Below, piece by piece: positions 45,938 through 55,943 of a DNA stretch of 64,000 nt. Below the pieces are notes generated by a model. The model ran no database searches and had not been told where the DNA came from. It worked only from the letters and a program-made list of their open reading frames with translations. Position 1 is the first letter of the stretch. Every line of letters starts with the position of its first letter. The position numbers and the translations under genes are program-made. The stretch is from Symbiodinium natans. Taxonomy: Eukaryota; Sar; Dinophyceae; Suessiales; Symbiodiniaceae. The stretch is taken from assembly GCA_905221605.1 (NCBI GenBank), contig CAJNDS010002078.1, positions 437,001-501,000 of the forward strand, written 5' to 3'.

Positions 45938-46020
45938 GTTCCGACCTGGAGCAGCATACTGCCATCTCCCGATTGTTTGCAACTCACGACGCCTTTGCCG
46001 CCGTGCGGGTGGATGGGACG
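45938..46020 (+). CDS. RCC1-like repeat exon B1
   Basis: A GCACTGTCAG acceptor opens a frame reading SDLEQHTAISRLFATHDAFA, then AVRVDGT, followed by a GC donor (GCTCTT) after the DGx turn, the same phase-0 site as in other blades. The AFAAVR core is intact. Confidence 0.65.
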
Positions 46021-46441
46021 GCTCTTTCCTTGGCGAAGACATCGTCGCTGAAGAAACGTATGCATGCTACTAGCTCGGGCCATCGCGGGTGTTTGGACGC
46101 ATGTTGCTATTTGCTGCAAGCTGCCGTCTGTGTTCTTCAATAAACCGACCGCAACCTCGTAGAACCTGTTCGCAAGTTAATATGCAGTCGCCAAACAGCG
46201 CGACAAGCCATCACAGTTCGTGCTGACTTGCTGAGGTTGCAACCTGGGGGGATCCAGCTTCGGGCGGAAACAGTGCCCGTGCTGAATGCTGTGAATATTG
46301 GCTGCAGACACGGTCTCTTGCATCCAGCATGCTGAGAAGCGTGGTCGTGGTTTGCTCGAACCTATGAAAAGCAAGATCTAGCTGATCTAGGTGACGCAGT
46401 CCAACATCTTCTGTACGACGTGCAGGCAGGCCCACTGAGAG

Positions 46442-46475
<34 letters not shown>

Positions 46476-46660
46476 TCAAGCACGTACATGCTGCCCATCT
46501 CTGCCATTCCATCAGTGCACGGCGCCTTTGCCCAGATATTACATACTGTAGCATGCCTGCCTTGAAGAGGAGTCAACAATGCTGGCATGGCCTGCTCGCA
46601 TCATGAATCATCCGGCACGCAGCAAATCTGCACTCCGCATATGTCCTTATTCCCTGGCAG
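46021..46660. other. Inferred intron with CA/TA microsatellite
   Basis: A (CA)n(TA)n tract lies at 46443-46475. No exon is recognised. Confidence 0.45.
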
Positions 46661-46711
46661 GAGATCTTTTCTACGAAGGCTGCGTTTGCTGCACTTCGTT
46701 CAGACGGTTCG
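46661..46711 (+). CDS. RCC1-like repeat exon B2, first half
   Basis: A CCCTGGCAG acceptor opens 17 codons, EIFSTKAAFAALRSDGS, ending at a GC donor (GCCGAC). It joins in phase 0 to the exon at 46798 to make a complete RCC1-like blade. Confidence 0.75.
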
Positions 46712-46797
46712 GCCGACTACTCATTCCGGAAAGTGTCGCAAACGAAATGCATAAGCCATGCTCTCGCTCCGAAGCAGTATAGGACTGTGCTGCTCAG

Positions 46798-46861
46798 GTG
46801 GTCGCCTGGGGCAGCCCCATGTACGGAGGCAACAGCAGCCGCGTGGAACATCAACTTCAAG
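46798..46861 (+). CDS. RCC1-like repeat exon B2, second half
   Basis: A TGCTCAG acceptor opens VVAWGSPMYGGNSSRVEHQL and Gln, a near-canonical second half of a dinoflagellate RCC1-like blade. A GA donor (GAGGCC) follows. The 86-nt intron between the halves is GC-AG. Confidence 0.8.
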
Positions 46862-47381
46862 GAGGCCGAAAACAATTGTTCTGTGATTGTTTTTGTAGCA
46901 TATTGATTACCCTGAGTACACATACTATTGAATGATATTGAATGGCTACTGCCAAAGGCCAGGGTTGGGCAGGGGTAGGGAGGTCAGGGCGCTGGAGCCC
47001 TTTAAATCTGCTTCAGCCTCCCTGTAAATGTAGGTCTGAAGCGGGGAGGGGGGGGGGGGTTTGGGGGTAGAGAGGTGGGGGTCAGGGAACAGAAATGTGT
47101 CGACACTGGCGCCGCCCGCTGGCGCGGGGGATCGGCGGATCAAGGACCTGTTTCCGGGGGAGGCTATGCACATATCTCACCGAGTTTGTGGGCGACGGTC
47201 TGGGACCTGTTTTCTTCATGTTGGGGCACATGCCGACAAAAGTGTGAGTGCATACTTCACGCTCGACCTTGAATGCATCAATCGACACCTTTCCAGGGTG
47301 CTGGCCAACATTTTGCATTGTAGAAGGTCTCACTGTTTCCAATTTAATGTTGGCACACGTGCAGATTCCGCCCCGTAACAG
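46862..47381. other. Inferred intron
   Basis: No exon is recognised. A G run lies near 47045-47060. Confidence 0.4.
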
Positions 47382-47450
47382 GCGTTGCGCGTGTCTACGC
47401 GGCAGAGTGCGCCTTCGCCGCCGTTCGCACTGATGGCTCGCTCGTTACGC
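47382..47450 (+). CDS. RCC1-like repeat exon B3
   Basis: A CCGTAACAG acceptor opens a frame reading VARVYAAECAFAAVRTDGSL then VT. Here the DGS turn is not followed by a usable donor, and the frame reads on a few codons. The right boundary is approximate. Confidence 0.65.
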
Positions 47451-47573
47451 CCCGACCTCAGGATGTGTAGCGTGCACATGGGAGTTGCTCGGGGTTGCTC
47501 TATTACATGAAAGCGTCCCCCAAAAGATCCTGCAATTACAAGTTATAGGTTAGGCCAGCCAACCATGGTCTCA

Positions 47574-47660
47574 GCGGAGTCCTATGAGGTGGGGATACCC
47601 CCGCTACGGCGGCTGCTGCGAAGCTGTGAGACATCAGCTTGTGGCAGAAGCCCTGAAAGC
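47574..47660 (+). CDS. RCC1-like repeat exon B4
   Basis: After a GGTCTCAG acceptor the frame reads RSPMRWGYPRYGGCCEAVRH and QLVAEALKA. WGYPRYGGCCEAVRHQL matches the WGxPxYGGxSSxVxxQL half of an RCC1-like blade. The upstream strand is degenerate. The right boundary is approximate. Confidence 0.65.
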
Positions 47661-48289
47661 TGCTTGCGAGTGTCAGACGCCACGATGACAAAAACAGACC
47701 GAAGCAATGCTGCCAAGATTGGCCAGTGAGAGTGGAGGTATGCTTCCTGATGTAGCGTCCGTGTGCAACAGTGCGACGTGGACGTCGGCTTTAGGACAGA
47801 AACATGCCAAGTGCATGCAAAGGCAACTTACACGCAGTATCACGCAGTCAAGCAGCTCTGAACTTCATTGTCGACGCAGCGATTTGCCACATGAATGAGC
47901 AAGCTACGCACTTACGCTCCACAGACTACACGGCAGTGCACGACACTGCACGACAGTGCGGATATTGTTGGCCAAAACTTCAGGCCACGAGCCTCCTGCC
48001 CGGCTGATGGAGCATGGCTGATGAGCTGGCGGCATTGCGGCATGCTTGGGAGCCGTGAGCTGCACCTGAAGTCTGGGAATGTCTCAGGGCCTGGTATGTC
48101 GCAAGATGTTGCAGGATGTAGATGCAAAAAACCTTGCGGCAGATGTCTACACTGATGCACAACAGTGAGTCACGACATGTCAAGATGCCCCCCGCCGTGC
48201 ATAGAACACTATCCCGACTACGTATTCCTCAAGGTTTAAGGCCCTCAAGCTCAACGTGGGTCAAAGCGGAATCCTTGCCAGTCTCCCAG
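47661..48289. other. Inferred intron
   Basis: No exon is recognised. A short direct repeat around GCACGACACTGCACGACAG lies near 47940. Confidence 0.4.
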
Positions 48290-48355
48290 GAGACAGAGCA
48301 GCAGGAACTCCTTCGCTCCGAAAGAGTACTGCAGGCGGCCCAAGAGCAACAACTC
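48290..48355 (+). CDS. Coiled-coil micro-exon
   Basis: A GTCTCCCAG acceptor opens ETEQQELLRSERVLQAAQEQ and QL, 22 codons in phase 0, followed by a GC donor (GCTGGC). It begins the second coiled-coil series. Confidence 0.6.
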
Positions 48356-48539
48356 GCTGGCATGCGGATGCTTGCGCAACTTTGCACGATCATACGAACG
48401 GCAAGTGTCCCATGCAGGCTTGCACGTCAGTCAGTGCTGTGTCATGCGTTGAGGTGAGTGTCCGGCTTATAGAGACATTAACACTATAAAGGGGCAACAT
48501 TTAAAGTTACGAGGGGGGAGGCAATTTCCCTGCCATCAG

Positions 48540-48584
48540 GCACTTCGACAAGCCCAGACATCCTTGCGGCAAAGACTTGAGGCT
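48540..48584 (+). CDS. Coiled-coil micro-exon
   Basis: A TGCCATCAG acceptor opens ALRQAQTSLRQRLE, after which a GC donor (GCTTCG) is possible. The frame remains coil-like for some 15 codons more (ASAHLRNSEKHSEKH), so the donor is uncertain. Confidence 0.5.
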
Positions 48585-48923
48585 TCGGCTCACCTGAGGA
48601 ATTCAGAGAAGCACTCCGAGAAGCACTGCATAGACCAGCAGCAGATGTGATGCGACACCAATCACGAAGCCATTGTGATCTTGCGGCTGAAGACGATTCT
48701 ACAAGAAATGAGGGTTCAGCTAGCCTGGCTGAGGACGAGCTCTGTGATGAGTGCCGTCGTCTTCGAGCGGAGGTTGGGGCGTCGACACCCGCATATGATG
48801 GCTTGGTACTCGCACGGAAATGTCCCTACGGATGTATTCTCAAAGTCTGCACTTCAAGGCGTGCCGCGTTGTGGATGCATGTGTTTTCGGAGCGACACTG
48901 CCAATGATGTCATTGGCAAGCAG

Positions 48924-49016
48924 GTCATTGAGAACAACCCCGTCGTGGCCTCCTGCGTTGTGCTGGAGCAGGAGTTTGAGGCCACCAGGGCTTTTGAAAG
49001 CCTTCCGGCGTCACAA
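48924..49016 (+). CDS. Possible exon of second coil series
   Basis: A GGCAAGCAG acceptor opens VIENNPVVASCVVLEQEFEA and TRAFESLPASQ, 31 codons in phase 0, before a GC donor (GCCATG). It is less coil-like than its neighbours. Confidence 0.45.
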
Positions 49017-49087
49017 GCCATGAGCCCTGCATACACAAACCCAGGAGATGAAAAACGTAGGGGGTTGAGCCACAAAAAGGCAACCAG

Positions 49088-49209
49088 GATATTCAAACGA
49101 TTATTCCGCCTCCTGGCCCTGAGGAGCTTCACGAAGCCCTTGAAGCCCTGGGTCCGCGGAAGGCTTCCCTGGTGCGGGAGTGGCTCGGACTGGGAAACAC
49201 AAGAAAGAG
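49088..49209 (+). CDS. Exon with PPPGPEEL-type peptide
   Basis: A GCAACCAG acceptor and a GTAGGG donor bound 122 nt reading DIQTIIPPPGPEELHEALEA, then LGPRKASLVREWLGLGNTRK. The frame has no in-frame start, but both splice sites are good and the peptide is clearly protein-like. It is a proline turn followed by an amphipathic helix. No family is recognised. Confidence 0.55.
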
Positions 49210-49828
49210 GTAGGGGGGGATGGTTTGGGTCTACCCTGTCCCTCAATTGTTTGGCAGAATCGTTCGTATCCCTAAGCTAAGCGCGCAGTTTGTGCCATCG
49301 CTGTCGAGGGTGGCAAAGGACGGCCGTGCGATAGCGTGAATGAGTAAAACCCCAAACCGACGGGTGTCGTAGCTCTCATGATGTTTGTCACATGTAGTTT
49401 CGGTTCGTGCCACTTTGCCCGGACTTCAACCCAGTATAGCGTCAACCCCTTGAGTCGACATACGCTTAAATTGCGGAAAGTTTCGAACGCCTGCAGAGCT
49501 ATCAAGGCAGCGGATGCATCTCCAGGTGCACGGGACATGCAGCGCAGGGTTTTCCAAAGATGCAGCAGCACTTGGCTTGACGATCTGCTCACTTGCATGT
49601 TGTTTCAGGATAGCCAAAGTGACTCAACGACACGCTCACATGGAGAATTCGACGGTAACCTACCGATTCCTGCACATCGCTCTTACTTGCATGATACTTC
49701 ATGCTTTTCCTGGCTAGGCAGTCAAGGTGGTCGGAAGCCTTCTAAGCCTTTAAGCGAATGTCCGGAAGGAGGGGCACTGAGGGTAAGCGGATCCCAGAAG
49801 CTTGAAAACGCCGTGAAACCTACCAGCA

Positions 49829-49958
49829 AAGCACATGCGAAGCGCACATGCGAAGCGCACATGCGAAGCGCACATGCGAAGCGCACATGCGAAGCGCACA
49901 GACGAAGCACACATGCGAAGCACACACGCGAAGCATGCGAAGCACTCATGCGAAACAC
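49829..49958. repeat. 13-bp CACATGCGAAGCG minisatellite
   Basis: About five perfect and several decayed units of a 13-bp motif. Because 13 is not a multiple of three, the array encodes a 13-residue repeat in every frame and is open on both strands, giving false His/Arg/Cys/Ala proteins. Confidence 0.9.
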
Positions 49959-49983
49959 ACAAACAAAAGACGCCGTGTGTGAG

Positions 49984-50024
49984 GCGAGGGAGGCTTGCCG
50001 CGCGCTGGAGATTGACCGGAATCG
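49984..50024 (+). CDS. Possible coiled-coil micro-exon
   Basis: Just after the minisatellite an AG acceptor opens AREACRALEIDRN and a GT donor (GTGCAC) follows. The array directly upstream makes the acceptor doubtful. Confidence 0.35.
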
Positions 50025-50276
50025 TGCACGTCAAGGACTGCTTGAGGCCGGCCTGGGGACTCAGACGCTGCACTTTTTACAGTCATGTTTAAGTCTAAGT
50101 CGTTTTAAATCATGTTGATGATTTTTTCGAGTTTTCAACAACGAGAACGTGCACGACAGCAACTAGTAGACGAAAGTTTAGTGTCAGCTTCTGAGCAAGC
50201 ACAACTGTACCCAGCATGCAGGTCATATACCCTCCATGCACTTGCCAATCCCACCTGTCCTACCTGGTCGCTTCAG

Positions 50277-50842
50277 GCGCAGAAGCCCTTGCAAGAACAG
50301 CGGGGCGCAGCTGAGAGCCGCATCCAAGCTGCAGAGATCCAGGCTCGGTCCTTGGTGTCCGCAGAGGTACAGGCGAGGGCGGAGGAGCAGAGGGGCGAGG
50401 CTGAGGAGGAGCTCCGGAAGGCACAGGAGGAGGTCTCACATTTGCGGCTCAAATTGGCTGACTCCTGGGTGGCAGATCGTGTCGCGGGCCTAGCGGGCTC
50501 TGAGGATATGCAAGACCTGGAGGAGGTGGAGCAAGCATTGCAGTGGCTTGCAAGCACCCAGCACGCAGCTTCCGCACAGACGCAGCTGGTGGAGCGCCTG
50601 GAGCGGAAACAGAACAATCTTCAGCAACGTCTGCGTGAGGTCTCGGAAGAGAAAGCGGCTTTGCAGTCAACTCGGGTGGACTTGGGCGATGCTGGCAAGG
50701 CAATGCGTGAGACAATGGCCTCCCAAAGCGAGGGCTACATCAAGCAGCTCACAGGCCTGGAAAGCGCCAGACGCGTCACTGATGCAGACAGGATCAAGCT
50801 CATCCAGGACTCTGAGCCCCTGCTCGGATTCGCAGAAGGAAG
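50277..50842 (+). CDS. Long coiled-coil exon
   Basis: A GGTCGCTTCAG acceptor opens 188 codons and the exon ends at a GTAGCT donor in phase 2. The peptide is almost entirely alpha-helical coiled coil: QKPLQEQRGAAESRIQAAEI, EEQRGEAEEELRKAQEEVSH, QLVERLERKQNNLQQRLREV and so on, with one short Ser/Asp/Gly break. It is the longest coding block of the second coil series and is SMC- or myosin-tail-like in composition, probably a structural or scaffold segment. Confidence 0.75.
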
Positions 50843-52036
50843 GTAGCTTGTTCGTTAAGCTAGGAGAGGAAGTGGGATCAAGCGGCTAAGTCGCCAAGCA
50901 CTCGCGAGCTGCTAGCCTGGGGATGCTTGTGCCATCACTTGAATTGCCGCTTACCAACCAAGGAAAAAAGCCGAATTACCCTGCCTCAGCCCAGAAGTTG
51001 TTTGAAGCCTGCTCAAGCTTCCTGTCTTGGGGCATGCCGGGGTGTGTTGACGCCACAGGACTGCGCCGACATGCAAGGTAAGCTGGACGGTCTCCTTGCT
51101 CGCGAGGCACGCCAGGCATCCATAAGGGGCCGCCACACCCACCTGCAGGCTGGGCCTTGAGCTAAAGCAGTCGATCTGAGAAAGTGGCGTCTCAGATGTC
51201 TCACCACAATTGAAAGACCTTTGGACTACTCGTACCTGAAATGCCAAAGAGTGTGCTGAGGTTGCCCCGGTCTTTGTTGGGTTGTCCTGAGGCTGCTTGC
51301 CGGTGTGTGGCCGATGAAAGCCATCGACTGCGGGACCCTTGTCACGTTCTCCCGCAGCTTTTTGTTGACGGTGTCTGTGAGTCTGAGTGTTTTTCGCGAA
51401 AGCTGCAGTCTAGCCGACGTCAGCACCGACTGTCTGTGAGTGTGGGGAGGTTCGTCACTCGGACAAGACTGCAGGTGGATGTGGATCGAGACACCATAGA
51501 ATCTACATTCAATCCAGGAATGAGGGTGTAGGGTTCGGCGCTGGTGCCTTTTGAGTCGAAGGCGAAGACCTTTGCAAATCTGTTGGGTTGCTCCTCTGCC
51601 TCCTCTCCTCGAAACATCTCACTCACTCGAGGACATGAATGCAGCCTTGGGCGAGATGCTTCTAAGCGATGAGACTCCCACGGAGTTCACTCACGACGAC
51701 AGCGATGCTGACGCGGCCGGCGGCCTTTAACAAAGCAGGGTCAGGAAACTGGAGACAATTTTTCCAACGCCAGGCACTTCGTCGAACCATGTGCGTTGAC
51801 ATTTGGGTTGTGTCCGCAATCATAACAGGTCTCTGAAGGGACTCCCCTTCTACTGTCTACTTCAACTGTTTTTGAGTCAACGGCAAGGAATCAAAAAGTA
51901 GCCAAAAACAGGGAAGCTTAGAACGAGTAGACTGGTCGGAAGCACTGCGACACGCCGTTCACAGAGGTGATGCGAGTCTTGCTGCTGCAGAAGAAGCTTG
52001 TGGACCGTCAGGAGTTGCCACAACCGCTTCGACGGC
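50843..52036. other. Introns; one doubtful micro-exon
   Basis: At 51060-51078 an acceptor (CCACAG) and a GTAAGC donor bound DCADMQ only, and without splicing the frame reads on as a coil (GKLDGLLAREARQAS). Nothing else is recognised. Confidence 0.35.
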
Positions 52037-52320
52037 ACAGAAGCAGTAATTTTAACACTACGCGACACGCCTCGGCCTGAGCTTCTGTAACAAGGCAACG
52101 CAAACCAGGGCTGGGCAGGTGGGGAGGGGCGGGAAAAGGCAGAGGCAAGGGTTCTCCAGGCAAGGCCCCTCCAGGCTAGGCCGTCTGCTCCCGGACACTT
52201 GTCGGCAAGGGGGGGCTACCCATTCAGGCCAAAAAAAGAAAGGGGAGGGGATTAGAGGTGGGGTGCCTGCTTTGTGCTACCCAGACACCTGGGCCTAAGG
52301 CCTCGGCGGACTATCAGGAA
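52037..52320 (+). repeat. Dispersed repeat, copy 3
   Basis: It begins with AGAAGCAGTAATTTTAACAC and TACGCGACACGCCTCGGCCT, nearly identical to 28268-28307. It continues through G-rich DNA to CTCCCGGACACTTGTC, CTACCCATTCAGGCCAAAAA, GTGCCTG and ACCCAGACACCTGGGCCTAA, matching copy 1 at 3725-3880 and copy 2. Confidence 0.6.
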
Positions 52321-52411
52321 CTAATTTTAATCCGGCCGTAATATGAATAGACCCATGTCCCCAATCCTGGAACGTAGGTACTCTAGGATGCCTTCTAAGC
52401 CGTAGAGCCAG

Positions 52412-52450
52412 GAGTCCTATGCCTCAGAGAGGGAGCAGCTGGCAGACAAG
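52412..52450 (+). CDS. Coiled-coil micro-exon
   Basis: A TAGAGCCAG acceptor opens ESYASEREQLADK, 13 codons in phase 0, ending at a GTCCGG donor. Confidence 0.5.
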
Positions 52451-53371
52451 GTCCGGCCACACTTCACACGACGTCAAGCCGCCCTCAGAAGTAGGCACGT
52501 CCCCAGCAAGTTGTTTTGGTTTATGGGCAATTTATTGGGTGTAATCGGATTATCGGGCCGACTTCGGTCAGACCTGAAAGCAGGTGCGTGGCCTGGAGCG
52601 ATCGGGAGCTTCTTGGCGAGAGGTAGGATGAGGCCTATGCTATAAAACCAGAAATCTGGCTTGCACTGTGCTCAGCAAGTTAAGTTGCCTGCATACTCTC
52701 GGATTATATTCGGGTAGTCCATTTAAGGGTTCTAGCAACAAGTCTACAGTTTGCAAGCAGACATCCGCTTCCCAGGTGTCCCCGCATCTCTTCGACACCC
52801 CGACCTCGGCACCTGCAGCAACACCTGCAGAGGATGGATGGACGTTTTGAGGATTGGGTAGGTACAGAGCCGGTGCCCAGTTGAAGCCGACAACGCCACG
52901 TAAGTCCAAGCATAATTCAAATCAACGACAAGCCCGAACCAGGCCCCTTCAAGCTCGCTTGTGGGCTCGATGCGGGAGCGCTTCTCGCAATTGCGCGATG
53001 GAGCCCTGAGACGAAGATGCAGTTAGAGGGTATCGAGACTGTGTATTTGCATCTTGTTTGAATTGGCCTTGCCATTTGGTTGGCTATACTCTAACCTTCC
53101 CCAACAGCTTAGCGCAGGCAACTCGTCTAGATCTTGCACCCAGGAAGCGAACATGAAAGCTGTGCTCGGCTCCACGACCGACCCTCCGCGAGCTGTGTGA
53201 GATAAAAACCACCTGGATGCTGACATGTCTGGGTTTAGGCGCTGCGAAGGCGTGTACGCCACCAGACGGAGCAGCAATGCAATTTGTCAGCATGCGTGCT
53301 GCTTTGTGTGGAGAATGCAGTGGTCAAAGCAATACAACGAGTGATAAAGGTGTCTCTGTGTGTGTGTGCAG
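52451..53371. other. Inferred intron
   Basis: Open frames on both strands near 52640-52913 and 53023-53293 have no motif and look random. Confidence 0.35.
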
Positions 53372-53400
53372 GCTCAAGCCCAAAGGGCCAGCCGGCAGAA
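53372..53400 (+). CDS. Possible coiled-coil micro-exon
   Basis: A (TG)n tract ending in TGTGCAG serves as acceptor before AQAQRASRQ and a split codon, then a GC donor (GCAGTG). It is short, so chance is possible. Confidence 0.4.
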
Positions 53401-53551
53401 GCAGTGAAGTCATGACAGGTGCAGGGATCGTGGTTTGGCGCTAGGCCCACTTTTCTAGTACGAGGAGAGACTGACAAGGGAAGATGTTTGGTGGCATCAA
53501 TGGTGGTGCATTCATAGACCTCGTAGTGCCTTGGCAGCTGCCGCTCTAAAG

Positions 53552-53608
53552 GCCCAGCTGCGCTTTGCACAGACTGCAAGAACGGATGCAATGAGTATCA
53601 CAGCGCAG
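53552..53608 (+). CDS. Coiled-coil micro-exon
   Basis: A GCTCTAAAG acceptor opens AQLRFAQTARTDAMSITAQ, 19 codons in phase 0, followed by a GC donor (GCGGTC). Confidence 0.45.
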
Positions 53609-54361
53609 GCGGTCGGCATCAAGACATGGACTCTCCCCATGGAGGCCTTTTAATGCCTGTTATTTCTCAAGCAAAGCAGCGCCAGGCGTTTTGCACACAT
53701 GTGTGCAAAGCCTGTCTGAAGATGTAGATGATGCAAGAGCTGCTTATAGCTATTGTCCCTGCCCCAAACTTACCTCAGTGATGTCGAGGACTTGTGGGGC
53801 TTTTCTGTTAGAGCACGCCGTCCGAAAGCTCAGTCTTTGGAGCAGCAGCACTTCTCATTACTGCCGGAAGTGCGACAAGCATTTGAAGGAATTCCCAATC
53901 CCTACAACAACCGAAGCAACAACACACGAAAGTGCACCTAAACTGAAGCAGCCGCAGTGATCAGCGTGAAACGTGTTCTACTCTCTGACTCTCTCTCTGG
54001 ACTGCATTACCGTTGGACAATGTTGGACATCAGGTATACGTGGTAGTTTCATCAGTCACGTGGTTTATCCAACCACAAAGAGACAGAGCGATGCGAGCAC
54101 CCTGCCGAGAATTGGAGGAGATAGGCATGCTTTGGAATTGGTGACTTGAGTTAGAAACCCAGAGCCGAACAAGTCACCAACGGCCGGCTCAAGCAGGTCA
54201 GGACGACAGCCCGGTCGAGAAACTCCCGGCGCAGTGTCCCCTTCATTTGGTTCCAGCCTTACTTCAGTCCGTATTGTGTCGGTCTTGGTTCGAATCTCGT
54301 TTTCCAGACTGCAGCTGCCACATCTTGCTCGTGAAGCATGGTTAAATTACAGCTAAGCTAG
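53609..54361. other. Intron or spacer with one doubtful frame
   Basis: A frame ending at a TAA at 53938-53940 reads DVEDLWGFSVRARRPKAQSL and ends in Asn-rich sequence. It is protein-like in composition but without clear splice sites. Confidence 0.3.
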
Positions 54362-54525
54362 CCGCTGAAGATGGTCTGCTGACTGTGGCCGAGGTCTTCC
54401 CAGACGTGGTCCGATGTGACTCCTGTAAGGACCTTGCAGGGATATTGGAGATTTATGATTTGCACGCGAACCTGCCAATGTCGCAGTTTCAATGCGTTTC
54501 CCAAGAGACGCATGCTTATATATGA
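54362..54525 (+). CDS. Possible exon without start codon, unknown
   Basis: A CTAG acceptor precedes 54 codons of quite regular protein sequence ending in TGA: AEDGLLTVAEVFPDVVRCDS, then CKDLAGILEIYDLHANLPMS. There is no ATG before it in frame, so it needs upstream exons. It has a CxxC and an amphipathic helix but no family I can name. It is not coil-like, unlike its neighbours. Confidence 0.45.
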
Positions 54526-54781
54526 GCACACAAACGAAGGAGAATTGCAAAGATCTGCCGGACGAAGGCAAGGCCCCTCTGCCTGGGCTGAAGCAGCCGT
54601 TTCCAGCCGCAAGCAAAGGCTGTTTTTTTCATCCTCCAGGTCCCAGCTAGCCTAAAACACAAGCCTGCAAATTCTGAGGTCACTGCGCTGCAGAGCAACA
54701 CCCGGCTTGACGTCATGGTGCTTGGACTAAAATTGCGAGCCCTCACCCCAACTGGCTCCTTTTGGGCTGTTGCCACTCCAG

Positions 54782-54829
54782 GAGCACCAGTCCCCTGACG
54801 GCATGCTGGAGAAGTATCAACGGTTTGAG
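54782..54829 (+). CDS. Coiled-coil micro-exon
   Basis: A GCCACTCCAG acceptor opens EHQSPDGMLEKYQRFE, 16 codons in phase 0, before a GC donor (GCCCAC). Confidence 0.55.
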
Positions 54830-55007
54830 GCCCACAATCGCTTGTCATAGCTTGTCCATGTGCGGCTCCTTAACGTGCGGTGCAGGACGAGCATGGCAAG
54901 TACAAGTTTGCCAGAAGTCGTCAACAGGAGCTGCACCTCCCGACTCCTCCCAAGCCTCAATAGCTGCAATCCGCAAAGTATGTTGGACAAGCTTGCAACT
55001 TGCACAG

Positions 55008-55031
55008 GATGCGTTGGAGGTGGAGAGGCAG
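55008..55031 (+). CDS. Very short coiled-coil micro-exon
   Basis: Only eight codons, DALEVERQ, lie between a TTGCACAG acceptor and a GTCCTC donor, both in phase 0. Reading upstream in frame gives LQLAQDALEVERQ, so the exon could begin earlier. Confidence 0.45.
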
Positions 55032-55128
55032 GTCCTCCGCATTGCATGGAGCTATATGGAGCTGCACTGCCATGCGCAAACTTGTACAAGTAGCAAGGTA
55101 GTGCAATGACTAGACGCACATGGCAGCA

Positions 55129-55191
55129 AGGCGCAAGCTTCAGCTCCAGCGTGAGCGAACCAACAAAGCAAAGCACGAAGCCGACCATGCG
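55129..55191 (+). CDS. Possible coiled-coil exon
   Basis: The frame reads RRKLQLQRERTNKAKHEADH then AR and meets a GC donor (GCCTCG). The left boundary and phase are not settled (GGCAG or GCAAG acceptors). The boundaries given are approximate. Confidence 0.45.
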
Positions 55192-55265
55192 AGGGCCTCG
55201 TGCAATCCGTGCATAGCGACAAGTTCAAAAGTGCCCTTTGTAGACCATTTCTTTAGGCGGGCGCC

Positions 55266-55292
55266 GGGGGGGGGGGGGGGGGGGGGGGGGGG
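55266..55292. repeat. 27-base poly-G tract
   Basis: The longest G homopolymer in the window, able to form a G-quadruplex. Confidence 0.95.
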
Positions 55293-55430
55293 CAGGGCGG
55301 CGCAAAAATGACCTCGTGTCGCATAGGCTGCCCAAGATGTCCAGTGGCAGGCAGAGTGCTGATGATCATGTTGTGCAACGACCGGCTGTTGAACAGCAAC
55401 TCAAAGACTCAAGTTTTCTTTGCCTGGCAG

Positions 55431-55490
55431 ATCGCAGATGCGGAACGATCGGTGGAGGAGATGCGAAGCCGTCGGGATGCAGACATGCAG
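55431..55490 (+). CDS. Coiled-coil micro-exon
   Basis: A GCCTGGCAG acceptor opens IADAERSVEEMRSRRDADMQ, exactly 20 codons in phase 0, followed by a GC donor (GCACCA). Confidence 0.65.
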
Positions 55491-55792
55491 GCACCAGTTT
55501 ATGTTCACCGGATTAAGCGAAAGACTCATTCATGTTTATCATGCATTTTTATTTGTGTGGGCGAATATCCTTGCAGCATGCGATTTGCTGACAAGAGGCA
55601 TTAGAAGTTCACGCCTGGAGCCTTAGTCGACGAGCATGCGTGCGGTGAATACCGCATCCAAGTCAGTAAACATGGAAGGGGGAGGGTAGAGGGGCAGTGC
55701 TCAGTGAAACACCAGAAAACATGCCAAGAGCGTAGTGTCAGTGTTAACTTCTGAAGGTTCTTGAATCTTGTGGCAGCATCAAGGTGCGGCAG

Positions 55793-55833
55793 GCAGACAT
55801 CATGCTCGAAGAGGCACAGCGGGAAGCACGAAA
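55793..55833 (+). CDS. Coiled-coil micro-exon
   Basis: A GGTGCGGCAG acceptor opens ADIMLEEAQREAR plus two bases AA, then a GC donor (GCCGTG). The two bases complete a Lys codon with the G that starts the next exon at 55895. Confidence 0.6.
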
Positions 55834-55894
55834 GCCGTGCGCACAGTTGCTTAGCTTTGCAGATGTTTTGCGCGACACAACACGTTGTGCTAAG

Positions 55895-55943
55895 GCGATT
55901 GGAAGAAGCCCAGGGGCTGAAGTTGGCGGAGGAGGCACGCAGG
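55895..55943 (+). CDS. Coiled-coil micro-exon
   Basis: A GTGCTAAG acceptor is followed by one base and RLEEAQGLKLAEEARR, ending at a GTCGTA donor in phase 0. The 61-nt GC-AG intron before it is among the shortest here. Confidence 0.6.

Noticed and set aside
49722-50073. Minus-strand frames with repeated Cys/Ala/Arg/Met
   Set aside because: They come from the 13-bp minisatellite and run against the coding direction of the flanking exons.
54286-54300. GGTTCGAATC, like the T-loop of a tRNA
   Set aside because: The flanking bases do not pair into a T-stem and no acceptor stem or matching A-box could be placed.
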